From NCBI RefSeq assembly GCF_003999195.1, contig NZ_RJVR01000269.1, positions 1-43,564 of the forward strand: 43,564 nucleotides of DNA, in the 5' to 3' direction. Positions 7,487 through 16,099 of the stretch are shown in pieces. Every line of letters starts with the position of its first letter. Position 1 is the first letter of the stretch. This DNA comes from Streptomyces soli. GTDB taxonomy: Bacteria > Actinomycetota > Actinomycetes > Streptomycetales > Streptomycetaceae. The notes beneath the pieces are model-generated. The model searched no databases and was not told the origin of the DNA. It saw only the letters and a program-made list of their open reading frames with translations. A program made the position numbers and the translations under genes.

Positions 7487-8326
7487 CCCGGCCCGCGCAC
7501 GCAGGGCGATTCGCTGCTCGCCCGCGTACACGTTCATGGAGGTGCCACGGAGAAAACCGACAAGGGTGAGACCGGCCTCGTCCGCGAGGTCGACGGCCAG
7601 CGACGAGGGCGCGGAGACGGCGGCCAGGACCGGGATGCCCGCCATGACGGCCTTCTGGGCGAGCTCGAAGGAGGCGCGGCCGGAGACCATGAGGATCTTC
7701 CCGGCCAGCGGCAGCAGACCCTGCTGGAGGGCCCGCCCGACAAGCTTGTCGACGGCGTTGTGGCGGCCGACGTCCTCCCGTACGTCCAGCAGCTCGCCCT
7801 CGGCCGTGAAGAGCGCTGCGGCGTGCAGGCCCCCTGTCCGTTCGAAGACCTGCTGGTGTGCCCGGAGCCGGTCGGGGAGGGCGGACAGCAGCTCAGGTTC
7901 GAGGCGGACCGGGGGAGAATCGCTGATCGGCCAGCGGGCCTGCGTACGGACCGCGTCAAGGCTCGCCTTGCCGCACAGCCCGCACGAGGAGGTCGTGTAG
8001 ACGTTCCGCTCGAGGGTGATGTCGGGGACCGCGACGCCGGGCGCGAGCCGCACGTCCACGATGTTGTACGTGTTCGAGCCGTCCACCGTCGCGCCCGCGC
8101 AGTAGACGATGTTCGCCAGCTCCTCCGCGCTGCCGAGCACGCCCTCGCTGACGAGAAAGCCCGCCGCCAGCGCGAAGTCGTCGCCCGGCGTGCGCATCGT
8201 GATGGCCAGCGGCTTGCCGTTCAGCCGGATCTCGAGCGGCTCCTCTGCGACCAGAGTGTCCGCGCGGTGGCTCTCGGCGCCGTCCCTGATACGCAGTACG
8301 CGGCGCCGCTCGGTGACCCGTCCCAT
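7469..8326 (-). CDS. fdhD: Formate dehydrogenase accessory sulfurtransferase FdhD
   Basis: A 285-residue FdhD protein starting at ATG 8326, five bases after the stop of the Fe-S subunit gene. FdhD moves sulfur from a cysteine desulfurase to the bis-MGD molybdenum cofactor, which formate dehydrogenases need for activity. The sulfur-carrying CxxC motif is visible (SSCGLCGKAS), as are the family motifs FLVSEGV, DVGRHNAVDKLVG and SGRASFELAQKA. Being last in the operon fits its role as the maturase of the enzyme encoded upstream. The gene ends in a strong hairpin. Confidence 0.97.
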   Translation of the reverse strand: MGRVTERRRVLRIRDGAESHRADTLVAEEPLEIRLNGKPLAITMRTPGDDFALAAGFLVSEGVLGSAEELANIVYCAGATVDGSNTYNIVDVRLAPGVAVPDITLERNVYTTSSCGLCGKASLDAVRTQARWPISDSPPVRLEPELLSALPDRLRAHQQVFERTGGLHAAALFTAEGELLDVREDVGRHNAVDKLVGRALQQGLLPLAGKILMVSGRASFELAQKAVMAGIPVLAAVSAPSSLAVDLADEAGLTLVGFLRGTSMNVYAGEQRIALRARAGDRSAG

Positions 8327-8331
8327 AGTGA

Positions 8332-9219
8332 TCAGTCCCGGTTCTGTACGTGCTGGAAGCCGAATCGGCCCTTGATACAGAGGTTGCCATGGGTGACCGG
8401 GTTGTCGTGCGGCGAGGTCACCTTGACGATCTCGTTGTCCTGGACGTGCAGCGTGAGATTGCAGCCCACACCGCAGTATGCGCAGATCGTCGTCGCCTCC
8501 GTCTGCGCGTCCTCGTCCCAGGTACCCGCTTCCCGCATGTCGAATTCCGTCTTGAAGGACAGTGCCCCGGTCGGGCAGACCTCGATGCAGTTGCCGCAGT
8601 ATACGCAGGCCGAATCGGTCAGCGGTGCGTCGTGCTCGACGGAGATCGTGTTGTCGAAGCCGCGGCCGGCGACGGCGATGGCGAAGGTGTTCTGCCACTG
8701 GTCGCCACAGGCGTCGACGCACTTGTAGCACATGATGCACTTGCCGTAGTCGCGCACGTACAGGTCGTTGTCGACCTTCGGCGCCCGGTCGGCGACCGTC
8801 GCCGCGTCCGGGCCGAAGCGGTCCGGCTCGGCCCCGTACTCCCGGATCCAGCCCGCCACGTGCGGGGTCGTGGACAGGTCCACGGACGAGGCGAGCAGCT
8901 CCAGCACGATCTTGCGGCTGTGCCGGGCCCGCTCGGTGTCCGTACGGACCGTCATGCCCGGCTCCGCCTTGCGCGAGCAGGCCGGAGCGAGCGTGCGGGC
9001 GCCCTCGACCTCCACGACGCAGACGCGGCAGGCGTTCTTGGGGGTGAGAGTGTCCCCGTAGCAGAGCGTCGGGATGTCCTTGCCGACCGCCTCGCACGCA
9101 TCGAGGATCGTCGACCCCTCCGGGACCCTGACCGGCTCGTCGTCGAGGGCGAATTCCACCAGCCGGCGCGGCAGGCCGAGCTGCACAGGCACAGGCACGG
9201 GCTTGGGCACGGTTGTCAT
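8332..9219 (-). CDS. Formate dehydrogenase Fe-S subunit: N-terminal part of the alpha subunit (split FdsA)
   Basis: A 295-residue protein from ATG 9219, which overlaps the stop of the FdsGB gene (ATGA). It corresponds to the first third of an NAD-dependent FdsA. A plant-type 2Fe-2S domain has Cys53, 64, 67 and 81. Two 4Fe-4S motifs follow (CIMCYKCVDAC, Cys161/164/167/171; CVYCGNCIEVCP, Cys205/208/211/215). The cluster motif of the molybdopterin domain comes last (CAYCGVGC plus CIKGRFGF, Cys246/249/253/281). The chain stops 14 residues after that last Cys, where FdsA would continue into the catalytic domain, which is encoded separately at 11180-13117. No Cys occurs between residues 82 and 160, so the NuoG-type cluster found there in many FdsA proteins is missing. 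It should pass electrons from the Mo site to the FMN subunit. Confidence 0.92.
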   Translation of the reverse strand: MTTVPKPVPVPVQLGLPRRLVEFALDDEPVRVPEGSTILDACEAVGKDIPTLCYGDTLTPKNACRVCVVEVEGARTLAPACSRKAEPGMTVRTDTERARHSRKIVLELLASSVDLSTTPHVAGWIREYGAEPDRFGPDAATVADRAPKVDNDLYVRDYGKCIMCYKCVDACGDQWQNTFAIAVAGRGFDNTISVEHDAPLTDSACVYCGNCIEVCPTGALSFKTEFDMREAGTWDEDAQTEATTICAYCGVGCNLTLHVQDNEIVKVTSPHDNPVTHGNLCIKGRFGFQHVQNRD

Positions 9220-11087
9220 TCGTACGCTCCCAGACGGTCGATCGCGGACTCCACGGCATTCCAAGCGGTCTGGCCGAGCCCGCAGATCGACGCATCCCGC
9301 ATCGCCTGCCCGACCTCCCGCAGGAGCGCGATATCGGTGGCCGCCGCCGCCCCCGTACGGTCCGCGATCCGGTGCAGCGCCTCCTCCTGCCGTACGGTCC
9401 CCACCCGGCAGGGCACGCACTGACCGCAGGACTCGTCCCGGAAGAACTCGGCTATGCGAAGCAGGATGCGCGGCAACTCGACGCTGTCGTCCAGCGCGAG
9501 GACCACCCCCGAGCCCAGCGTCGTACCGGCGGCCCGCGTGCCCTCGAAGGTGAGCGGGATGTCCAGTTCGTCGGGGCGTACGAAACCGCCTGCCGCGCCG
9601 CCGAGCAGTACCGCGCGCAGCGACTCCGGCGGGCCGGCCAGGTCCATCAGCTCGCGCAGGGTCGCCCCGAACGGCAGCTCGTAGATGCCTGGGCGGCTCA
9701 CCGTCCCCGAGACGCAGAACAGCTTGGTCCCGGTGGATCCCTCGGTGCCGGTCGCGGCGTAGGCGGCGGCGCCGCGCTCGAGGATCGGCAGCACATTGAC
9801 GAGCGTCTCGACATTGTTGACCGCCGTCGGCTTGCCGAACAGGCCCTTCTCGACCGGGAACGGCGGCTTGCTGCGCGGCTCGCCGCGCTGGCCCTCGATC
9901 GAGTTGAAGATCGCGGTCTCCTCGCCGCAGATGTACGCCCCCGCCCCGCGCCGGATCTCGATGTCGAAGGCGTACCCCTGGCCCAGCACGTTCTCGCCCA
10001 GCAGCCCCCGGGCACGGGTCTGATTGATCGCGTGGTTCAGGCGGTGCAGGGCCCGCGGGTACTCGCCCCGGAGGTAGATGAAGCCCCTGTGCGCGCCGAC
10101 CGCATACCCCGCGATCGTCATCGCCTCCACCAGCGCGTACGGGTCCCCCTCCATGAGCACGCGGTCCTTGAAGGTGCCGGGCTCGCTCTCGTCCGCATTG
10201 CAGACCAGATAGTGCGTACGCTCCGGCTGCCGCGCCGTCGCCTCCCACTTCCGGCCTGTCGGGAAGGCCGCCCCACCGCGTCCGACCAGCCCGGCGTCCA
10301 GCACCTCGCGGATCACCCCGGACGGGCCCAGGGCGAAGGCGTGGCGCAGCGCGGTGTAACCCCCGTTGGCCCGGTAGTCGTCGAGGTCGGCGGGGTCGAC
10401 GATGCCGATCCGGCGGAGCAGGACCAGGCCCGGGTCTCCTGCCTGGGGCACCGCTTCGGCTGCCTGCGGCTCGGCCGGAGCGGCCTGCGGGGCGTGGGCT
10501 GCCGCGACGACGCCCTCGGCGGTGGCCGGGGCGACGACGGCGGTGGCGTATTCAGCCTGTCCGGCGTCCGAGGGCCCGGAGCCCGGAGCGGTACCCGCCT
10601 GGATGACCAGCGCGGCCGGTGCGCGCTCGCACAGGCCGAGGCAGGGGCTGGGCTGCCAGACCGCGCCGTCGCGGGCCGCGCCCGCGGGGCCGAGGCGGTC
10701 CTCGAGCGCAGCGACAAGCGCCCTGGAGCCACGGGCCGCGCACGCGAGGTCCGTGCAGACGTGGACGACCCGCGCCGGACGCGGATTCACCGAGAACATG
10801 GCGTAGAAGGTGGCGACGCCGTACCCCTCCGCCGGAGGGATGGTGAGCCGGCGGCAGACGTAGTCCAGCGCGCCCTCGCTGATCCAGCCGATGCGGTCGT
10901 TGACCGCGTGGAGCGCGGGAAGGAGCAGGTCCCGGCGGTCGCGGGCGGCATGGCCGCCGCGCGCCCAGCGCAGGTCCGCCTCGGTCCGCTCACCGCCCTC
11001 CCAACCGGACTCGGGAGGGCCGAGGTATCCGTCGACGGCGTCCCGCTCCTCGTCCGTCGGCTTGGCGTCAGCGAAATGCAGGTCCAA
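9216..11087 (-). CDS. NAD-dependent formate dehydrogenase FdsG-FdsB fusion (NuoE/NuoF-like diaphorase)
   Basis: A 623-residue fusion. The start is TTG 11087, backed by a GAGGTG ribosome binding site about seven bases upstream. Residues 40-165 are NuoE/FdsG-like with the thioredoxin-fold 2Fe-2S ligands Cys111, 116, 149 and 153. A Pro/Ala-rich linker of about 50 residues follows. From about 220 it is NuoF/FdsB-like: FMN/NADH-binding motif GRGGAAFPTGRKW, GAGAYICGEETAIFNSIEG, and the 4Fe-4S motif ESCGQCVPCR (Cys554, 557, 560) with Cys602. It would take electrons from the molybdenum subunit and reduce NAD+. In Cupriavidus/Rhodobacter-type enzymes these are two proteins. The stop overlaps the ATG of the next gene. 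Confidence 0.93.
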   Translation of the reverse strand: MDLHFADAKPTDEERDAVDGYLGPPESGWEGGERTEADLRWARGGHAARDRRDLLLPALHAVNDRIGWISEGALDYVCRRLTIPPAEGYGVATFYAMFSVNPRPARVVHVCTDLACAARGSRALVAALEDRLGPAGAARDGAVWQPSPCLGLCERAPAALVIQAGTAPGSGPSDAGQAEYATAVVAPATAEGVVAAAHAPQAAPAEPQAAEAVPQAGDPGLVLLRRIGIVDPADLDDYRANGGYTALRHAFALGPSGVIREVLDAGLVGRGGAAFPTGRKWEATARQPERTHYLVCNADESEPGTFKDRVLMEGDPYALVEAMTIAGYAVGAHRGFIYLRGEYPRALHRLNHAINQTRARGLLGENVLGQGYAFDIEIRRGAGAYICGEETAIFNSIEGQRGEPRSKPPFPVEKGLFGKPTAVNNVETLVNVLPILERGAAAYAATGTEGSTGTKLFCVSGTVSRPGIYELPFGATLRELMDLAGPPESLRAVLLGGAAGGFVRPDELDIPLTFEGTRAAGTTLGSGVVLALDDSVELPRILLRIAEFFRDESCGQCVPCRVGTVRQEEALHRIADRTGAAAATDIALLREVGQAMRDASICGLGQTAWNAVESAIDRLGAYE

Positions 11088-11149
11088 GGTGGTTCACCTC
11101 GCCATCTCGTGCCGGGACAGCACCTCGGCCTGGGCTTTTGGCGGAGGTA

Positions 11150-11166
11150 CGGGGAGTCGCTCCCCG
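11150..11166 (-). other. Small hairpin between formate dehydrogenase genes
   Basis: In the 92-base gap between the catalytic-subunit stop and the FdsGB start lies a perfect 7-bp hairpin (CGGGGAG, TCG loop, CTCCCCG). All other junctions in this operon overlap or nearly touch. It may stabilise mRNA ends or attenuate expression between subunit genes. Confidence 0.4.
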
Positions 11167-11179
11167 GGAGGATGCAGCA

Positions 11180-13117
11180 TCAGACACTCACCGCCGGCTT
11201 GTCGATTCGTACCGCCGTCGCCTTGTACTCGGCCGTGCCCGCGATGGGGCACGTCGCCTCGATGGTCAGCTGGTTCGTGTCGACCTCGTCCGGGAAGTGC
11301 ATGGTCATGAAGGCCAGCCCGGGCCGCAGCCCCGGGTCGATCCACACCGGCGCGGTGACGTCGCCCCGGCGGGAGGAGATGCGGACCTCCTCGCCGGCCT
11401 CGACGCCGTACGTCGCGGCGTCCTCGGGCGAGAGCTCGATGTACTCGCCGCGCCGCATCGGGGAGGCGAAGCCGCTGCTCTGCACGCCGGTGTTGTACGA
11501 GTCGAGTCGCCGTCCCGTGGTCATCCGGATCGGGAAGCGCTCGTCGAGCAGATCGACCGGCGGCGAGTGCTTGACCGGCCCGAAGGGCGCCGGCATGCCG
11601 CGCCGGGCGGGGTCCTTCTCCCACAACCGGCCGTGCAGATAGGTGGGTTCGATCCGGTCCTCGCTCGGGCAGGGCCACTGGATGCCCTGGTGTTCCTCAA
11701 GGCGGGCGTAGGTCATGCCGTAGTGATCAGGGGAGACGGCCCGCAGTTCGTTCCAGACCTCCTCCGAGTCCGCGTACTTCCAGTCGTCGTGGCCGAGCCG
11801 GGCGGCGAGGTCGCAGAGGATGGCGATGTCGTCGCGCGCCTCGCCGGGCGGGGAGATCGCCTTGCGGACCCGCTGCACGCGCCGTTCGCTGTTGGTGGCC
11901 GTGCCCTCCGTCTCGCACCAGGAGGCCGAGGCGGGCAGCACGACATCCGCGAGCTCGGCGGTCTTCGTCAGGAAGATGTCCTGGACGACGAGGTGGTCGA
12001 GCATCTCCAGGCGCTTGATGGTGTGCTCGCAGTCCGCCTCCGACTGCGCGGGGTTCTCGCCGATGCAGTAGACGGACCGCAGGACACCCCGCTCGATACC
12101 GTCGAGCATCTCGGTGAGGTTCATCCCGTACCGGGGCTGGATCACGGTGTTCCAGGCGGCCTCGAACTTCGTCCGGATCTCCGGCTCCAGGATGTCCTGG
12201 AAGCCGGGGAGCCGGTTGGGGATAGCGCCCATGTCGCCGCCGCCCTGGACGTTGTTCTGGCCGCGCAGCGGCTGCAGCCCGGAGCCGTACCGCCCGACGT
12301 GTCCGGTGAGCAGCGACAGATTGATCAGGGCGCGCACATTGTCCGTCGCGTTGTGGTGCTCGGTGATGCCCAGCGTCCAGCACATCTGCGCGCGCTCGGC
12401 GGTGGCGTACGCGTGCGCCAACTCCCGTATCGCGTCGGCCGGTACGCCCGTCACCTGCTCGGCGACCGAGAGGGTCCACGGCTCGACCTCGGCCGCGTAC
12501 TCCTCGTAACCACTCGTCGCGCGCTCGATGAAGGCGGTGTTGGCGAGCCCGGCGTGGATGATCTCGCGGCCGACGGCGTGGGCGAGCGGGATGTCGGTTC
12601 CGACGTTCAGCCCGAGCCATCGGTCGGCCCATTCGGCGGTGCTGGTGCGGCGGGGGTCGACCGCGTACATCCGGGCACCGTTGTGGATGCCCTTCAGGAC
12701 GTGCTGGAAGAAGATGGGGTGGGCGAAGCGGGCGTTGGAGCCCCACATGATGATGAGGTCGGTCTCCTCCACCTCCTGGTACGAGGAGGTGCCGCCGCCG
12801 GAGCCGAAGGCCGCGGACAGGCCGGCGACGCTGGGGGCGTGACAGGTGCGGTTGCAGGAGTCGACGTTGTTGGTCCCCATGACGACGCGCGTGAACTTCT
12901 GGGCGACGTAGTTCATCTCGTTGGTCGACCGGGCGCAGGAGAACATGCCGAAGGCGTCGGCGCCGTACTCCTGCGTCGTACGGGCGAAGCCGGCGGCGGC
13001 GCGGTCCAGGGCCTCCTCCCAGGTGGCGCGGCGCAGCTCGCCGTTGTCGCGCACCATGGGGTGGGTCAGCCGGGGGTACTGCTTGGGTTTGCGGTCGTTG
13101 CGCTTGCGGTCCCTCAC
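11180..13117 (-). CDS. Formate dehydrogenase catalytic (molybdopterin) subunit, C-terminal part of split FdsA
   Basis: A 645-residue molybdopterin oxidoreductase. The start is GTG 13117, overlapping the upstream panE-like stop in a GTGA. The chain begins at RLTHPMVR, just after the point where the separate Fe-S subunit ends. It therefore lacks its own Fe4S4 motif. The active site is clear: NNVDSCNRTCHAPSVAGL, where Cys92-His93 match the Sec140-His141 position of E. coli FdhF, so this is a Cys-type enzyme. MGD-binding motifs (QGGGDMGAIPNRLPGF, ENPAQSEAD) and the C-terminal dinucleotide-binding domain (FPIRMTTGRRLDSYNTG onward) are present. No signal peptide, so cytosolic. It oxidises formate to CO2 and passes electrons via the Fe-S subunit to NAD+. 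Confidence 0.94.
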   Translation of the reverse strand: MRDRKRNDRKPKQYPRLTHPMVRDNGELRRATWEEALDRAAAGFARTTQEYGADAFGMFSCARSTNEMNYVAQKFTRVVMGTNNVDSCNRTCHAPSVAGLSAAFGSGGGTSSYQEVEETDLIIMWGSNARFAHPIFFQHVLKGIHNGARMYAVDPRRTSTAEWADRWLGLNVGTDIPLAHAVGREIIHAGLANTAFIERATSGYEEYAAEVEPWTLSVAEQVTGVPADAIRELAHAYATAERAQMCWTLGITEHHNATDNVRALINLSLLTGHVGRYGSGLQPLRGQNNVQGGGDMGAIPNRLPGFQDILEPEIRTKFEAAWNTVIQPRYGMNLTEMLDGIERGVLRSVYCIGENPAQSEADCEHTIKRLEMLDHLVVQDIFLTKTAELADVVLPASASWCETEGTATNSERRVQRVRKAISPPGEARDDIAILCDLAARLGHDDWKYADSEEVWNELRAVSPDHYGMTYARLEEHQGIQWPCPSEDRIEPTYLHGRLWEKDPARRGMPAPFGPVKHSPPVDLLDERFPIRMTTGRRLDSYNTGVQSSGFASPMRRGEYIELSPEDAATYGVEAGEEVRISSRRGDVTAPVWIDPGLRPGLAFMTMHFPDEVDTNQLTIEATCPIAGTAEYKATAVRIDKPAVSV

Positions 13118-14097
13118 GCGATGCTCCTGGTGGAGGAGGTCCGGTTGAGAAGATCGGCGACGGCGTTGATGGCACGCAGCGTCGGGACGGGCGTGCCGGT
13201 CAGCTCGGCGAGCTCGACCACCGCTGTCAGGAGGACGTCCAGCTCCATCGGCTTGCCGCGCTCCAGGTCCTGGAGGGTGGAGGTCTTGTGTTCGCCGACT
13301 TTTTCGGCGCCGGCGAGACGGCGCTCGATGGAGATCTTGGGATGGCTGCCGAGCCGGGCCGCGACCTCCAGGGTCTCACGCATCATCTCGGTGACCAGCT
13401 CGCGAGCTTCGGGGTGGCGGCAGATCTGGACCATGGTGGCGCGGGCGAGGGCGCTGATCGGGTTGAAGGAGATGTTGCCGAGCAGCTTGATCCAGATGTC
13501 GTTGCGCAGATCCGGCTCGACCGGGCACTTCAGCCCGCCGGCCTGCATGGCCTCGCTGAAGTCCAGACAGCGCCGGGACACGGTCATGTCGGGCTCGCCG
13601 ATGGAGAACCGGGTGCCCTCCAGGTGGCGGATGACGCCCGGCGCCTCGATCTCGGTGGCGGCGTAGACCACGCAGCCGATCGCCCGCTCGGGCGCCAGCG
13701 TCGCGGAGACGGCGCCGCCCGGGTCGACGCTTTCCAGGCGGTGTCCGGTGTGTTGTCCGGGCAGCCCGTGGAAGTACCACCAAGGGATGCCGTTCTGGGC
13801 CGCGATGATCGCGGTGCGGTCGTGCAGCAGCGGATGGACCAGGGGCCCGCTGGCGGCATACGAGTTCGCCTTGAGACCCAGAAAGACATAGTCGGCCGGG
13901 CCGACTTCCGACGGGTCGTCGGTGGCGTTGGGATACGCGGTGAAGTCTCCGCGTGGGCTCAGGACCTGTACGCCGTCGCGGCGTAGCGCGTCCAAGTGGG
14001 CGCCCCGGGCGATGAGATGGACCTCGGCACCGGCGCGGTGAAGGGCGGCTCCTACGAAGGCGCCGATTGCCCCGGCGCCGACAACTGCGACTTTCAC
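13114..14097 (-). CDS. Ketopantoate reductase-like (2-dehydropantoate 2-reductase) protein
   Basis: A 327-residue ApbA/PanE-family protein, first gene of the formate dehydrogenase operon. The N-terminal NADPH-binding Rossmann motif GAGAIGAFVG (residues 7-16) starts the chain. The helical C-terminal domain carries the catalytic-Lys region WIKLLGNISFNPISALA and the ERGKPMELD motif. Canonical function: reduction of ketopantoate to pantoate for CoA synthesis. The operon position (GTGA overlap with the formate dehydrogenase catalytic gene) suggests either CoA supply for CoA-ester chemistry or reduction of another 2-oxo acid. The ATG at 14097 lies 23 bases from a pair of TGTC(G/T)ACA half-sites. 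Confidence 0.88.
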   Translation of the reverse strand: MKVAVVGAGAIGAFVGAALHRAGAEVHLIARGAHLDALRRDGVQVLSPRGDFTAYPNATDDPSEVGPADYVFLGLKANSYAASGPLVHPLLHDRTAIIAAQNGIPWWYFHGLPGQHTGHRLESVDPGGAVSATLAPERAIGCVVYAATEIEAPGVIRHLEGTRFSIGEPDMTVSRRCLDFSEAMQAGGLKCPVEPDLRNDIWIKLLGNISFNPISALARATMVQICRHPEARELVTEMMRETLEVAARLGSHPKISIERRLAGAEKVGEHKTSTLQDLERGKPMELDVLLTAVVELAELTGTPVPTLRAINAVADLLNRTSSTRSIA

Positions 14098-14119
14098 TGG
14101 ACGGGCTCCCGTCTCGTAG

Positions 14120-14143
14120 TGTCGACAGAATATTGTCTACAGT
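14120..14143. promoter_or_regulatory. Candidate GntR operator upstream of the formate dehydrogenase operon
   Basis: Two inverted half-sites, TGTCGACA (14120-14127) and TGTCTACA (14134-14141), are separated by six AT-rich bases. The 11-mer ATTGTCTACAG (14132-14142) differs at two positions from ATTGCATACAG at 27395-27405 upstream of the TPP enzyme gene. The 9-mer GTCTACAGT recurs inverted at 16712-16720 before the gntR gene. I infer a binding site for the GntR/FCD protein at 16763. Confidence 0.55.
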
Positions 14144-14280
14144 ATGCCTTTCGAAGTGGTCAAGAGTCCTGCACGCGTGCAACAGCACCGCAAAGAGGTT
14201 TGACGGCCGGCGCCGCCGGTCGGTACAACCGTGCGAATCTTCCGCGTTGTACAGGCATCTCCCGGAGCGCTGACCCACCC

Positions 14281-15222
14281 GTGACCACCACCGATGCCGA
14301 CCAGGGCACCCAGCCCCCGGCCACCGTCTGCTACCGACACCCCAAGCGTGAGTCGTACGTCCGATGCACGCGCTGCGACCGCTACATATGTCCTGATTGC
14401 ATGCGCGAGGCGGCGGTCGGCCACCACTGCGTGGAGTGCGTACGGGAAGGCAGTAAGAGCATCCGCCAGGCCCGTACGGTCTTCGGCGGACGGGCCACCG
14501 GCGCGGCCGTCCCCGTGGTGACGTACGTGCTCATCGCGCTCAACGGTCTGATGTATCTGGCCGAGCTGGTCCGCCCGGAGATCGTCGACCGGCTGTCGGC
14601 CCTGGGCCAGGGGCTGGTGGGTCCGGACGGCCAGTCGTATGTCTTCGACGGCCACACCTATCCGGGCGTCGAGACGGTGGGCATCGCCTACGGCGAGTGG
14701 TACCGCCTCATTACGTCGGCGTTTCTGCATGTGCTGCCGACGCAGGGCTTGTTCGGGATCACGCACATCCTGTTCAACATGTACTCGCTGCTGTTCCTCG
14801 GGCGCGTGATCGAGGGGCAGCTGGGCCGCGTTCGCTACCTCGCCCTCTACCTGATCTCCGCCCTCGGCGGCGGCGTCGCTGAGTACCTGATCGCGCCGAC
14901 CGACAGTGCGGTCGGCGCCTCGGGCGCGATCTTCGGGCTGGCGGCGGCCTATTACGTCTTCAGCCGCCGCCTGCGGTACGACCCGCTGGGCGGCAGCCGG
15001 CTGATCGTCGGCTTCCTGCTGTGGATGGCAATCTCCGCCGGCATCACATCCTGGGAGGGCCACCTCGGCGGCCTGCTCACCGGCGGCGCCGTCGGCCTGG
15101 CCTTCGCGTACGCGCCGAGGAACCGGCAGGCGCTCGTCCAGGCGGCGGGGGCGGCCGTCATGGTGCTGGTGCTGGTGGCGCTCGTCGTACTGAAGACCCA
15201 GGAGCTGACCGGCTCCGCCTGA
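14281..15222 (+). CDS. Rhomboid-family intramembrane serine protease with N-terminal zinc-binding box
   Basis: A 313-residue protein from GTG 14281. An N-terminal Cys/His-rich segment (residues 17-53: CYRHP, CTRCDRYICPDC, HHCVEC) is a B-box-like zinc domain often fused to actinobacterial rhomboids. Then come about seven membrane segments with the rhomboid features: HILFNMYSLLFLG, GASGAIFGL with catalytic Ser214, and GHLGGLLTG with catalytic His261. It cleaves membrane-protein segments inside the bilayer; the substrate is unknown. It is divergent from the panE-fdh operon, sharing a 183-base intergenic region, but a functional link is not evident. Confidence 0.93.
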   Translation: MTTTDADQGTQPPATVCYRHPKRESYVRCTRCDRYICPDCMREAAVGHHCVECVREGSKSIRQARTVFGGRATGAAVPVVTYVLIALNGLMYLAELVRPEIVDRLSALGQGLVGPDGQSYVFDGHTYPGVETVGIAYGEWYRLITSAFLHVLPTQGLFGITHILFNMYSLLFLGRVIEGQLGRVRYLALYLISALGGGVAEYLIAPTDSAVGASGAIFGLAAAYYVFSRRLRYDPLGGSRLIVGFLLWMAISAGITSWEGHLGGLLTGGAVGLAFAYAPRNRQALVQAAGAAVMVLVLVALVVLKTQELTGSA

Positions 15223-15306
15223 GCCTGCGCGAGCCCGGGCGGCCGCTGTCAGTGGGTGGGTCTACCGTGCGTGGAGACAGGAGTTCAGCGTGAATAAGGG
15301 GAGACC

Positions 15307-15858
15307 ATGACCACCCTCGAGAACCGGCCGAACACCGCACTCCTTGTGGTCGACGTGCAGAACGGCGTCGTCGAGGGGGCTCACGAGCGCGACGCGGTCG
15401 TCGCGAAAATCGGCAGCCTTGTCGAGAAGGCGCGGCGGGAAGGGGCCCCCGTTGTCTGGGTCCAGCACTCCGACGAGGGCCTTGCGAGGGGAAGTGACGA
15501 CTGGCGGATCGTCCCCGAGCTGATTCCTGTCGACGGGGAGCCGCTCATCGAGAAGAACTACGGCGACTCCTTCGAGGACACCACCCTGGAGACCGTGCTG
15601 TCGGGCCTCGGCGTCGGGCGACTCGTCGTCGTCGGCGCACAGACCGATGCGTGCATCCGCTCGACGCTCCACGGCGCGCTCGTCAGGGGATACGACGCGA
15701 CCCTGGTCAGCGACGCCCACACGACGGAGGACCAGACGGCATGGGGGGCGCCGCGGCCGGACCAGGTCATCGCGCACACGAACCTGTACTGGACCTACCA
15801 GACGGCGCCCGGGCGGACGGCCGGGACGGTCGAGACCAAGGCCGTCGACTTCGGCTAG
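15307..15858 (+). CDS. Isochorismatase-family cysteine hydrolase
   Basis: A 183-residue protein from ATG 15307 with a GGGGAGA ribosome binding site. The catalytic triad of the family is visible: Asp16 in LLVVDVQNG, Lys83 in EKNYGDSF and Cys116 in AQTDACIRST. Members hydrolyse amides or ethers such as nicotinamide, N-carbamoylsarcosine, biuret or isochorismate; the exact substrate cannot be read from sequence. The chain has the normal family length. Its 3' end is followed by repeat array B, which may serve as terminator. Confidence 0.9.
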   Translation: MTTLENRPNTALLVVDVQNGVVEGAHERDAVVAKIGSLVEKARREGAPVVWVQHSDEGLARGSDDWRIVPELIPVDGEPLIEKNYGDSFEDTTLETVLSGLGVGRLVVVGAQTDACIRSTLHGALVRGYDATLVSDAHTTEDQTAWGAPRPDQVIAHTNLYWTYQTAPGRTAGTVETKAVDFG

Positions 15859-15930
15859 GAGGCCGCGCGAATAGGTGGGGTGGGTGAAGGAGCGTGTCGA
15901 GGGCCGAGTCTGGCAAGGCGGTGGAGGCAC

Positions 15931-16039
15931 TCTCCCCCGGACTCCGTCCGGGGGGAGGACCACCAGCCTTCGGCCGGTGGGGGTCCCCCCGGCGAAGCCA
16001 GGGGGAGGACCACCTCCACCCAGTCGCCAGGCTGGGGGA
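15931..16039. repeat. GC-rich hairpin repeat array B
   Basis: A chain of hairpins in the convergent gap between the isochorismatase and TIGR03086 genes. 15932-15957 has CTCCCCCGGA/TCCGGGGGGAG arms. 15961-15979 has CACCAGCC, a TTC centre and GGCCGGTG. About 15981-16012 shares the core CGGCGAAGCCAGGGGGAGG with array A. 16020-16036 has CCCAG/CTGGG arms. It probably works as a bidirectional terminator and belongs to the same family as the arrays at 6451 and 17491. Confidence 0.8.
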
Positions 16040-16099
16040 CGTCGTCGACCGACGACAACGCCGCCAGGCGCCGCCCATCGGCACGCGACACCGCCCCAC

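Noticed and set aside
9213..11642. Long plus-strand frame of 809 residues opposite the formate dehydrogenase genes
   Set aside because: It is the antisense shadow of two well-supported Fe-S subunit genes; composition is Arg/Asp/Gly-rich without recognisable motifs, as usual in GC-rich DNA.
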